A stretch of DNA of 6,655 bases from Nitriliruptoraceae bacterium (GTDB taxonomy: Bacteria; Actinomycetota; Nitriliruptoria; Nitriliruptorales; Nitriliruptoraceae): the NCBI GenBank assembly GCA_007121975.1, contig SKJO01000506.1, forward strand, positions 1-6,655, read 5' to 3'. The notes under the pieces were generated by a model. That model saw only the letters and a program-made list of their open reading frames with translations, made no database searches and had not been told where the DNA came from. Positions 1 to 5,983 of this stretch are shown here, in pieces. How positions within the stretch are numbered: the first letter of the stretch is position 1; each line of letters opens with the position of its first letter. Made by a program: the position numbers and the translations under genes.

Positions 1-108
1 CACGTGGAACCGCGCGTCGGCGATCGATCCGCCGTCGTCGAGGTGCAGGGTGATCTTCGCGTGACCCTCGATACGGGTCACCGGGTCGATGACGTGGATG
101 TCGTGCAC
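1..108 (-). CDS. hoxH: HoxH, [NiFe] hydrogenase large subunit, 5' fragment
   Basis: Only the first 36 codons are inside the window; the gene continues past the left edge with no stop. The reading VHDIHVIDPVTRIEGHAKI followed by an LHLDDGGSIADARFHV segment is the characteristic N-terminus of the large subunit of NAD-linked group 3d hydrogenases, including the conserved R13-I-E-G-H17 motif. The family carries the NiFe active site on two CxxC motifs; the N-terminal pair and the C-terminal pair both lie outside this fragment, so catalytic competence cannot be judged. The start is a GTG at 108-106, chosen because GGAGG (119-115) sits 6 nt upstream and the family N-terminus begins right there. It follows hoxY after 37 nt in the same operon. 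The product would pair with HoxY to split or make H2 in the cytoplasm. Confidence 0.93.
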   Translation of the reverse strand, partial: MHDIHVIDPVTRIEGHAKITLHLDDGGSIADARFHV

Positions 109-114
109 GCGGGG

Positions 115-119
115 CCTCC
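115..119 (-). promoter_or_regulatory. Ribosome binding site of hoxH
   Basis: GGAGG on the minus strand, 6 nt before the GTG at 108. It decides the start in the short hoxY-hoxH gap (109-145). That gap is the only one inside the hox operon, where hoxH has its own strong site rather than relying on overlap with the preceding stop. Confidence 0.8.
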
Positions 120-145
120 AGGCGGGGCGGGCGGGTCTCGGGCTT

Positions 146-739
146 CTAGCCGAAGCGCAGATCGTCGGGGGTGCGCCAGTCCATGTCCGGGATGCCCTCA
201 CCGGCCTCGAGGGACTCGACGAGCCGGAACAGGGCGTTGCGGATCCGTTCGCCCGAGGGCGGGCAGCCCGGCAGGTAGACGTCCACCGGGATCAGCTCAT
301 GCAGCGGTTCGGCCTGGGGCAGCAACGCGGGCACGATCTCGGTGGGCATCGCGCCGTTGATGTCGGGGTGATCGACGTAGACACGGCGCACCATCGGGTC
401 GGGGTCGCCCATGGCGTTGCGCAGCGAGGTGACGTTGCCGGTGACCGCGCAGTCGCCGAAGGAGACCACCACCCGGGTGTTGGCCCGTACGGCCCGGGCG
501 ATCTCGACGTTGTCCTCGTTGGTGACCGCGCCCTCCACCAACGTGATGTCGACGTCCGGGGGGAACACCTTGACGTCGGTGAGCGGGCCGAAGACCACGT
601 CCACGTGCTCGGCGAGGTCGAACAGCAGCTCGTCGAGGTCGAGGAAGGACATGTGGCAGCCGGAGCAGCCGCCGAGCCATGCGGTCGCGAACCGCAGCTT
701 GCGCGGCTGACCGTTGCCGTTGCCGTTGGGTGTGCTCAC
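146..739 (-). CDS. hoxY: HoxY, [NiFe] hydrogenase small subunit
   Basis: This 197-residue protein is the short small subunit of a cytoplasmic bidirectional hydrogenase. It passes electrons between the NiFe site in HoxH and the HoxU/HoxF diaphorase. The four cysteines expected to bind the proximal [4Fe-4S] cluster are visible: C25 and C28 in WLGGCSGCHMSF, C97 in SFGDCAVTGN and C159 in YLPGCPPSGERI. There is no twin-arginine signal and no C-terminal extension for extra clusters, as expected for group 3d rather than membrane uptake enzymes. I chose the GTG at 739 over an upstream in-frame ATG at 763, because AAGGAG (750-745) lies 5 nt before the GTG and the GTG overlaps the hoxU stop as GTGA. 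Residues 5-10 are an Asn-Gly repeat from a hexamer DNA repeat. The stop is TAG, while the five other stops in the window are TGA. Confidence 0.95.
   Translation of the reverse strand: MSTPNGNGNGQPRKLRFATAWLGGCSGCHMSFLDLDELLFDLAEHVDVVFGPLTDVKVFPPDVDITLVEGAVTNEDNVEIARAVRANTRVVVSFGDCAVTGNVTSLRNAMGDPDPMVRRVYVDHPDINGAMPTEIVPALLPQAEPLHELIPVDVYLPGCPPSGERIRNALFRLVESLEAGEGIPDMDWRTPDDLRFG
711..728. repeat. Three tandem copies of a 6-bp repeat in hoxY
   Basis: The plus strand shows ccgttg three times in a row. On the coding strand this gives alternating Asn and Gly codons for HoxY residues 5-10, before the conserved fold begins near residue 14. The unit is a multiple of three, so copy-number change would alter only linker length and keep the frame. 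Confidence 0.8.
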
Positions 740-1485
740 ACCTGCTCCTTCCGCCCGACCCACTCACCCTCGCGCCGTGCGCGGGACAGGAACGAGATCA
801 CCTCGGGGTCGTGCACCATCTCGCCGGTGGACCGGCCCTTGAACGACAGCGCCCCGGTCGGGCACACCAGCACGCACTTGCCACACCAGGTGCACGACTC
901 CGACTCCCCCCAGGGGATGTCCAGACCCGCCACGATGCGCGACTCGCTGCCGCGGTTGGCGATGTCCCAGACGTGGGCGCCTTCGAACTCGTCGCAGACG
1001 CGCACGCAGCGGGTGCACAGCACACAGCGGTCGCGGTCGAGCAGGTACTTGGGGTGGGAGGCGTCGACGGTGTTGCGGGGATACTCGTAGTCGTAGTGGA
1101 TGTGGTCGACGTTGTGCTCGGTGGCCAGATCCTGCAGCTCACAGTGGCCGGTGGAGACGCAGAAGGCGCAGATGTGGTTGCCCTCCGCGAACAGCAGCTC
1201 GACGATGCGGCGGCGGTGTTCGCGGATCTCGTGGGTGGAGGTGGTCACCTCCAGGTCACCGGTCACCTCGGTGGCGCAGGCCGGCTTGAGCCGGTGGTCG
1301 CCCTCGGTCTGCACCACGCACAGCCGGCAGCCGCCGTACACCGACAGGCCGTCGAGCTGGCACAGGGTGGGGATGCGCACCCCGACCCGCCGGGCCAGGT
1401 CCAGGATCGTCTCGCCCTCGTAGGCGAGGTGCTCCTCGCCGTCGATGGTGACGGGCACGCTCGGGCGTGCGGGTCGGCGGCTCAT
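736..1485 (-). CDS. hoxU: HoxU, diaphorase iron-sulfur subunit of NAD-linked hydrogenase
   Basis: HoxU is the electron-wire subunit linking HoxF to HoxY and is related to the N-terminal part of NuoG of respiratory complex I. In its 249 residues I see an N-terminal ferredoxin-like [2Fe-2S] domain with C42, C53, C56 and C70. A NuoG-type motif follows at H104, C106, C109 and C115 (NHICAFCVSTGHCELQ). Two [4Fe-4S] motifs come next: C154-C157-C160-C164 (CVLCTRCVRVC) and C198-C201-C204-C208 (CTWCGKCVLVCP). This set and the length fit HoxU and exclude full-length NuoG. The ATG at 1485 is supported by a near-perfect AGGAGGT (1497-1491) 5 nt upstream. It overlaps the hoxF stop as ATGA, and the hoxU stop overlaps the hoxY start as GTGA, which implies translational coupling along the operon. 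Confidence 0.95.
   Translation of the reverse strand: MSRRPARPSVPVTIDGEEHLAYEGETILDLARRVGVRIPTLCQLDGLSVYGGCRLCVVQTEGDHRLKPACATEVTGDLEVTTSTHEIREHRRRIVELLFAEGNHICAFCVSTGHCELQDLATEHNVDHIHYDYEYPRNTVDASHPKYLLDRDRCVLCTRCVRVCDEFEGAHVWDIANRGSESRIVAGLDIPWGESESCTWCGKCVLVCPTGALSFKGRSTGEMVHDPEVISFLSRARREGEWVGRKEQV
745..750 (-). promoter_or_regulatory. Ribosome binding site of hoxY
   Basis: AAGGAG on the minus strand, inside the 3' end of hoxU and 5 nt before the GTG at 739. It argues for that GTG and against the upstream in-frame ATG at 763. Confidence 0.75.
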
Positions 1486-3158
1486 CGCGCACCTCCTGGG
1501 CTCGCGGCGGCCAGGGCCTCAGGACCCTGGAACACCTCGTCCTCCACCAGCAGCTCGACGTACTCGTCACGGAAGTGCTCGAGGGTGGAGAACACGGGGT
1601 TGGGGGCGGACTGTCCCAGCCCGCACAGGCTGGTCTCGCGCACCGTTCGGCACAGCGACTCGAGGTGCTGCAGGTCGCGCTGACGCCCGACCCCCCGGCA
1701 GATGCGGTCGAGGAAGGCGTGCATCTTGACGGTGCCGACCCGGCACGGGGCGCACTTGCCGCAGCTCTCGTCGCGGCAGAACTCCATGTAGAAGCGGGCC
1801 ACCTCGGGCATCCGCACGGTCTCGTCCATCACCACCAGCCCACCGGAGCCCATCATCGAGCCGAGCTCGCGCAGGTGCTCGTAGTCGACCGGGGTGTCCA
1901 GGAAGCGCTCGGGGATGCAGCCGCCGGAGGGCCCACCGGTCTGCGCGGCCTTGAACGCCAGACCCTTGGGGATGCCTCCGCCCATCTCGAACACGATGTC
2001 GCGCAGCGGGATGCCCATCGGCACCTCGATCAGGCCGGTGTTGGTCAGCGACCCGGCCAGCGCGAACACCTTGGTGCCGGGGCTGGCCTCGGTGCCGACC
2101 GCGGCGAAGGCCGCCGCGCCCTGGTCGATGATGGCGGGCACGTTGGCCAGCGTCTCGACGTTGTTGATCATCGTGGGCTGACCCCACAGCCCACGTTCGG
2201 TCGGATACGGCGGACGCAGCTCGGGGTTGCCGCGCCGGCCTTCGATCGAGGCCATCAGCGCGGTCTCCTCCCCGCAGACGAAGGCTCCGGCCCCGACCCG
2301 CACCTCGACGTCGAAGCTGAACTTCGATCCGAGCACGTTGCGACCGAGCAGCTTGGCGCGCTTGGCCGCGCGGATCGCGCGTTCGAGGCGCTCGATGGCC
2401 AGCGGGTACTCGGCGCGCACGTAGAGGTAACCGAGGCTGGCCCCGGTCGCGTAGGCCGCCAGCGCCAGGCCCTCGAGCACCCGGTGGGGGTCGGAGTCCA
2501 TGATGGTGCGGTCCATGAACGCACCCGGGTCGCCCTCGTCGCCGTTGGCGACCACGTACTTCTCGTCCCCCGGGGCGTCGTGCAGCAGCTTCCACTTGCG
2601 GGCGGCCGGGTAGCCGGCCCCGCCACGGCCGCGCAGGCCCGCCGCCGCGATCTCCTCGATGACGTTCTCGGGCGACAGCGTGCTCAGGGCCTTGGACAGC
2701 GCGCGGTAGCCGCCGGCGGCGACGTAGTCCTCGAGCCGCTCGGGGTCGATCGTGCCAGCGTAGGCGAGCACGACCCGGTGCTGCTTGACGTAGAAGGGCA
2801 GGTCCTCGGGGGTGATGCGCGCCTCGGTGGCGGGCTGCCCGCCGATGAGGTGGTCGCGCACGATGGCACGGGCCGCGTCCTCGTCGACCTGCTCGTAGTG
2901 GGTCGTGGTCGGTCCCCGCGACTCGACGCGCACCAGCGGACCGCGGCTGCACAGCCCCGGGCAGCCGGTGGGTACGACCTGCACGTCCTGGCCGCGGTCG
3001 GCCTGCTCGAGCTCGGCCTCGAGGGTCGATCGAACGGTCGCGGCGCCGGCCGACAGACACCCGGTGGAACTGCACACCAGCGCCCGGTGGGTGTAGCGGC
3101 TGCGGGCCTCGAGTTCGACCGACGCGATGTCGTCGAGGTCGATGATGTTGCGGGCCAT
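1482..3158 (-). CDS. hoxF: HoxF, NAD(H)/FMN-binding diaphorase subunit of hydrogenase
   Basis: HoxF carries the FMN and the NAD(H) site, so it is where electrons from H2 reach NAD+ or where NADH feeds proton reduction. The 558 residues divide into two parts. An N-terminal thioredoxin-like [2Fe-2S] domain has C29, C34, C66 and C70 (VCSSTGC and TGCPGLC). A NuoF-type region has the glycine-rich GRGGAGYPAARKW (177-189), NGDEGDPGAFMDR (205-217) and GAFVCGEETAL (291-301). The C-terminal [4Fe-4S] ligands are C466, C469 and C472 in ESCGKCAPCRVG plus C512 in TSLCGLG. There is no C-terminal 2x[4Fe-4S] ferredoxin tail of the kind found in many HydB/HndC proteins, which favours HoxF. The ATG at 3158 shares one base with the hoxE stop (TGATG) and has GGAGA (3170-3166) 7 nt upstream. 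Alternatives such as complex I NuoF or a formate dehydrogenase diaphorase are made unlikely by adjacent hoxY and hoxH. Confidence 0.95.
   Translation of the reverse strand: MARNIIDLDDIASVELEARSRYTHRALVCSSTGCLSAGAATVRSTLEAELEQADRGQDVQVVPTGCPGLCSRGPLVRVESRGPTTTHYEQVDEDAARAIVRDHLIGGQPATEARITPEDLPFYVKQHRVVLAYAGTIDPERLEDYVAAGGYRALSKALSTLSPENVIEEIAAAGLRGRGGAGYPAARKWKLLHDAPGDEKYVVANGDEGDPGAFMDRTIMDSDPHRVLEGLALAAYATGASLGYLYVRAEYPLAIERLERAIRAAKRAKLLGRNVLGSKFSFDVEVRVGAGAFVCGEETALMASIEGRRGNPELRPPYPTERGLWGQPTMINNVETLANVPAIIDQGAAAFAAVGTEASPGTKVFALAGSLTNTGLIEVPMGIPLRDIVFEMGGGIPKGLAFKAAQTGGPSGGCIPERFLDTPVDYEHLRELGSMMGSGGLVVMDETVRMPEVARFYMEFCRDESCGKCAPCRVGTVKMHAFLDRICRGVGRQRDLQHLESLCRTVRETSLCGLGQSAPNPVFSTLEHFRDEYVELLVEDEVFQGPEALAAASPGGAR
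1491..1497 (-). promoter_or_regulatory. Ribosome binding site of hoxU
   Basis: AGGAGGT on the minus strand, 5 nt before the ATG at 1485, inside the last codons of hoxF. This is the strongest Shine-Dalgarno match in the window and fixes the hoxU start. Confidence 0.8.
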
Positions 3159-3754
3159 CAGGCGTTCTCCCCACTCGTGCCGGCAGCGGCCAACTCGGCG
3201 TCCTCGCCGGAGCCCTCGCCGGGATCCTCGTCGACCTCGAGCACGCCGGCGACCGCCGTGAGGGCGGCGTCGGCGCTGAGCTCACCACGCACCTCCCCGT
3301 CGAGCACCCCGATCGGCGCCAGACCGCAGGCGCCGAGGCAGCGGGCCGTCTTGAGGCTGAAGCGCCCGTCGTCGGTGGTCCCGCCGGCGGCGATCGCGTG
3401 CTCGCGCTGCAGCGCGTCGACGATTGCGTCGGCGCCCTTGACGAAGCACGCCGTGCCGGTGCACACCGTGAAGGTGTGGTCACCGGGCTCCTCGAGGTTG
3501 AACAGGTGGTAGAAGGTCGCCACCCCGAACACCCGGCTCAGCGGCAGGCGCAGTGCGCGCGCCACGTACAGCATGACGTCCTCGGACAGGTACCCGAAGA
3601 TCTCCTGGGCCGCGTGCAGGATCTCGATGAGCTGGTCGGCCTCGAACCAGGAGCGCTTGAGCACCTTGTCGAGCAACGCGAACCGCTCGTCGCCGGACGG
3701 ATGGGAGGCCACCCGATCGTCGGCACGCTGGACGGGTCTGTTGGTCTGGGCCAC
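3158..3754 (-). CDS. hoxE: HoxE, [2Fe-2S] diaphorase subunit of bidirectional hydrogenase (NuoE-like)
   Basis: This 198-residue protein belongs to the NuoE/HoxE thioredoxin-like ferredoxin family. Its [2Fe-2S] ligands are visible as C98-x4-C103 (VCTGTACF) and C139-x3-C143 (CLGACGLAP). The helical N-terminal part with EILHAAQEIFGYLSEDVMLYVA (about 44-65) and the FGVATFYHLFNL stretch (76-87) are typical. In Hox complexes HoxE is an accessory electron-transfer subunit that joins HoxFU. The start is the GTG at 3754. An in-frame ATG at 3808 would add 18 basic, unconserved residues, while GGAGGTGG (3768-3761) lies 6 nt before the GTG. Residues 172-198 form an acidic, low-complexity tail beyond the conserved fold. 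It is the first gene of the hox operon after a 123-nt gap, and its stop shares one base with the hoxF start. Confidence 0.93.
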   Translation of the reverse strand: MAQTNRPVQRADDRVASHPSGDERFALLDKVLKRSWFEADQLIEILHAAQEIFGYLSEDVMLYVARALRLPLSRVFGVATFYHLFNLEEPGDHTFTVCTGTACFVKGADAIVDALQREHAIAAGGTTDDGRFSLKTARCLGACGLAPIGVLDGEVRGELSADAALTAVAGVLEVDEDPGEGSGEDAELAAAGTSGENA

Positions 3755-3877
3755 GACGGGCCACCTCCGGGGACGGCTGCTTGAGCGATGCTGCTTGCTG
3801 CCCGCCACCGGGGACAGGGGCAGAGGTCACACACCCGAGGGCCGGAGCGAAGGGGGTCCGGTGGGCCGGTGGCCGCC
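3755..3877 (-). promoter_or_regulatory. Gap upstream of hoxE, possible hox leader or promoter region
   Basis: This 123-nt gap separates the ATPase stop from the hoxE start on the same strand. It is the largest gap between the same-strand genes, so a hox-specific promoter or an RNA structure could sit here. I see no convincing -35/-10 pair and no T-run of an intrinsic terminator. Two nested inverted repeats are present: gccaccgg (3804-3811) with ccggtggc (3866-3873), and inside it ccgga (3842-3846) with tccgg (3857-3861). In DNA this GC-rich such short repeats may be chance. Read-through from the ATPase gene is equally possible. Confidence 0.35.
3761..3768 (-). promoter_or_regulatory. Ribosome binding site of hoxE
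   Basis: GGAGGTGG on the minus strand ends 6 nt before the GTG at 3754. It is what makes the shorter HoxE start preferable to the ATG at 3808. Confidence 0.75.
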
Positions 3878-4681
3878 TCAGCGGCGGACCCGGGCGGCGA
3901 AGCGGCCGTCGTGGTGGGACACCTCGACGTCGAGGTCGAAGGCCCGGGACACCGGCGCGTCGGCGAGCACCTGACCGACCGTGCCCGCCGCCACCGGACG
4001 CCCGGCGCGCAGCAGCAGGGCGGCGACCACACCGGTGGGCACCTCCTCGAGGTGGTGGGTGACGAGCACGACCGTGGGCGCGTCGGGGTCGGCGAGCAGC
4101 GCGTCGAGGTCGGCGAGCAGGGACTCGCGCCCGCCGAGGTCGAGCCCGGCGAAGGGCTCGTCGAGCAGCAGCAGCTCGGGGTCGATCGCGAGCGCCCGGG
4201 CGATGCGCACCCGCTGACGCTCGCCCTGGCTGAGCGTGTCGTAACGTCGGACCTCGAGGTGGGCCGCGCCGGTACGCGTCAGCGCGCGGCGCGCGGCGGC
4301 CACCACCGTCGGATCATCGAGCGCGTCCGGGCCCGGCCAGGTCACCCCCCGGGCGGCCGCGGCGACCAGCGGCAGCACCGGGGCACGCACCCGCAGCAGC
4401 GGATCCACCGCGACCGACACGAACCCGATGCGGGGGCGCAGCGTGCGCAGGTCACCACGACCGAAGGTGGTGCCGAGCACCCGCGCGGTGCCTCGGGTGG
4501 GGTAGCGCTGGGTGGCGAGCACCGCCAGCAGGGTGGTCTTGCCCGACCCGTTGGGTCCGAGCACCACCAGGTGGCCCCGCTCGGCGAGGTCGAGGTCGAC
4601 CTCGGCGAGGATCTGCGCGCCGTCGATGGTGACCCCGACCCCGCGCAGGCGGGCCAGGGCCGCGGCACTCGGCGCGCTCAC
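3878..4681 (-). CDS. Stand-alone ABC-type ATPase, ModF/YlmA-like
   Basis: A single nucleotide-binding domain of 267 residues with no membrane segment. Walker A is GPNGSGKTT (42-50), the signature is LSQGERQRV (150-158) in place of LSGGQ, Walker B is LLLLDEP (170-176) with catalytic E175, the D-loop is at 179-181 (GLD) and the switch histidine is H209 (VTHH). Where most importers have a Q-loop glutamine, this protein reads IGFVSVAVDP (85-94). The LSQGE signature together with the missing Q recalls the ModF/YlmA group (COG1119) from memory; substrates of that group are poorly defined. No permease or binding protein is in the window, so a transport role is unproven. The GTG at 4681 overlaps the arginine deiminase stop as GTGA. 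A longer in-frame start at 4870 would lie inside the deiminase and give a sequence unlike any ABC N-terminus. Confidence 0.88.
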   Translation of the reverse strand: MSAPSAAALARLRGVGVTIDGAQILAEVDLDLAERGHLVVLGPNGSGKTTLLAVLATQRYPTRGTARVLGTTFGRGDLRTLRPRIGFVSVAVDPLLRVRAPVLPLVAAAARGVTWPGPDALDDPTVVAAARRALTRTGAAHLEVRRYDTLSQGERQRVRIARALAIDPELLLLDEPFAGLDLGGRESLLADLDALLADPDAPTVVLVTHHLEEVPTGVVAALLLRAGRPVAAGTVGQVLADAPVSRAFDLDVEVSHHDGRFAARVRR

Positions 4682-5895
4682 GGCAGCGGGTCGCGCAGTA
4701 CCGGACAGCTCATGCAGCGCGGACCGCCGCGTCCGCGCGGCAGCTCGTAGGAGGGCATCGTGTGCACGGTGATGCCGGCCCGGTCCAGGATCTCGTTGGT
4801 GGCCACGTTGCGGGCGTAGGCCACGACCTCGCCCGGACCGATCGCCAGGGTGTTGTTGGCGTCGTTCCACTGCTCACGCTCGGCCCGGATCGAGCCCAGG
4901 GCCGGCTCGATCGCCCGGGCGTGGTCGAGCCCCGCCGCCCAGGCCAGACCCTGCATCAGACCGGCCGCCTGGGTGACGTGCACCCCCTCGCCCGCCGGGG
5001 TGACCTCGAAGCAGCGCAGCGCCGCGGTCATCTTCGGGTAGGTGATGAACGCGTCCACGTCGACCTGGGTCAGGATGGTGTCGAGGTGCATCGCGGCGCG
5101 GACCTTGGGCAGATCCACGGCCAGCAACCGGTCCACGACCCCGGCGGTGAACAGCCGGGTGGCCAGCTGCTCCACCCCCGACACGGTGGTCCGCTCGGAG
5201 ATGCCCACCGCCACCCCGCGCTCGCCGACCACCAGCAGGTCCCCGCCCTCGAAGGTCGCCGGGTAGCCGTCCGAGGCCCGGTCCCCGAACCAGATCGGGG
5301 CGTCGCGGAACCGCGGGTGCTGGTGGTAGACGGTGCCGAGCAGATCGGTCTCGCGCCGACGCACCATCCGGTTCATCGGCGAGAGCACCAGGCCCTCCCC
5401 GACCCACGCCGAGGCGTCGCGCATGAACACCAGGTTGGGCAGCGGCGCGAGCACCAGGTCGGTGCGTGCGGAGGCGGCGACCACCAGGCCGTCGAGCGGC
5501 GCCACCTCCTCGAGGGTGACCCCGGCGATGAGCTGGTCGGCGAGCTCGCGCGGTGGCAGGTCGAGCAGCAACGCGCGGACCCGGTCCACGGCCTGCGGTC
5601 CGCAGGTCGAACCGGTCACGTGCAGGTTGACCACCGCCCGAGCCACCGCCCGGTCGGCGACGACCTCGGCGAGCAGCTCCTCGAGGTAGAGCACCTCGAC
5701 GCCGGCGCCACGCAGCACCTCGGCGAAGGCGTCGTGCTCGGCCTGCGCCTCCTCGACCCACAGCAGCTCGTCGAACAGCAGCTCACCCATGGTGGTCGGG
5801 GTGACCCGGCGCAGCTCCTCGCCGGGACGGTGCAGCAGGACCGTGCGCAGACGCCCCACCTCCGAGCGGATCGACGGCGCAGGTGGCAGGCTCAC
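4678..5895 (-). CDS. arcA: Arginine deiminase
   Basis: This 405-residue cytoplasmic enzyme hydrolyses L-arginine to citrulline and ammonia, the first step of the arginine deiminase pathway. Every catalytic residue of the family can be placed: D160 in NLVFMRD, E216 in TFEGGDLLV, H270 and D272 in MHLDTILT, and the nucleophile C394 in GGPRCMSCP. Their spacing matches that of the well-studied Pseudomonas enzyme closely. A second cysteine three residues after the nucleophile (CMSC) resembles mycobacterial ArcA. The N-terminus SEVGRLRTVLLHRPGEELRR is also typical. The GTG at 5895 is chosen because AAGGA (5907-5903) lies 7 nt upstream and the length fits; the open frame extends to 6351 but there it lies antisense to another gene. 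Neither ornithine carbamoyltransferase, carbamate kinase nor an arginine-ornithine antiporter is in view, so pathway completion depends on genes elsewhere. Confidence 0.94.
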   Translation of the reverse strand: MSLPPAPSIRSEVGRLRTVLLHRPGEELRRVTPTTMGELLFDELLWVEEAQAEHDAFAEVLRGAGVEVLYLEELLAEVVADRAVARAVVNLHVTGSTCGPQAVDRVRALLLDLPPRELADQLIAGVTLEEVAPLDGLVVAASARTDLVLAPLPNLVFMRDASAWVGEGLVLSPMNRMVRRRETDLLGTVYHQHPRFRDAPIWFGDRASDGYPATFEGGDLLVVGERGVAVGISERTTVSGVEQLATRLFTAGVVDRLLAVDLPKVRAAMHLDTILTQVDVDAFITYPKMTAALRCFEVTPAGEGVHVTQAAGLMQGLAWAAGLDHARAIEPALGSIRAEREQWNDANNTLAIGPGEVVAYARNVATNEILDRAGITVHTMPSYELPRGRGGPRCMSCPVLRDPLP

Positions 5896-5901
5896 GGGTG
5901 G

Positions 5902-5929
5902 GTCCTTCCGGGGCGGATTCCGGAGGGAC
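5902..5929. repeat. 28-bp imperfect dyad in the divergent region
   Basis: gtccttccgg (5902-5911), an 8-nt spacer (5912-5919), then ccggagggac (5920-5929). The arms match as an inverted repeat at 9 of 10 positions. As DNA it could be an operator. In the arcA leader RNA it could form a stem that buries the AAGGA site, with one mismatch on that strand and a G-U pair on the other. No known regulator consensus was recognised. Confidence 0.6.
5903..5907 (-). promoter_or_regulatory. Ribosome binding site of arginine deiminase
   Basis: AAGGA on the minus strand, 7 nt before the GTG at 5895. It lies inside one arm of the dyad at 5902-5929, so a hairpin in the transcript could cover it. Confidence 0.7.
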
Positions 5930-5968
5930 GCTACTACGCAGGCTTCGCGGGTGATCGCGGACCGAGGT

Positions 5969-5975
5969 GGAGAGG
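5969..5975 (+). promoter_or_regulatory. Ribosome binding site of the luciferase-like gene
   Basis: GGAGAGG ends 8 nt before the ATG at 5984 and supports that start. Confidence 0.65.
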
Positions 5976-5983
5976 ACGACACG

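Larger units (their letters stand above)
5896..5983. promoter_or_regulatory. Divergent intergenic region between arcA and the oxidoreductase gene
   Basis: The two flanking genes point away from each other, so this 88-nt stretch must hold, or lie very near, both promoters unless the transcripts are leaderless or start inside genes. The only AT-leaning patch is ctactacgca (5931-5940). It gives weak -10-like hexamers on both strands (TACTAC on plus, TAGTAG on minus) but no good -35 partner. The region also contains the ribosome binding sites of both genes and a 28-bp dyad. Confidence 0.45.

Noticed and set aside
1467..3512. A 681-codon plus-strand open frame opposite hoxF and part of hoxE
   Set aside because: It mirrors the codon structure of well-supported minus-strand genes in very GC-rich DNA, where antisense frames stay open. 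Its translation is low-complexity and shows no family motif.
736..3754. Complex I genes nuoE, nuoF and nuoG rather than a hydrogenase diaphorase
   Set aside because: The third gene is only 249 residues, not a full NuoG, and hoxY plus the hoxH N-terminus follow directly.
3755..3808. HoxE start at the ATG at 3808
   Set aside because: It adds 18 basic residues not seen in the family and lacks the clear ribosome binding site that precedes the GTG at 3754.
3826..3842. A CRP/FNR-like half-site (TGTGA on the minus strand) upstream of hoxE
   Set aside because: Only one half is present; no matching second half stands at the expected spacing.
4682..4870. N-terminal extension of the ABC ATPase up to an ATG at 4870
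   Set aside because: It lies entirely within the 3' end of arcA in another frame and reads as Arg/His-rich filler. The GTGA overlap start at 4681 is much more natural.
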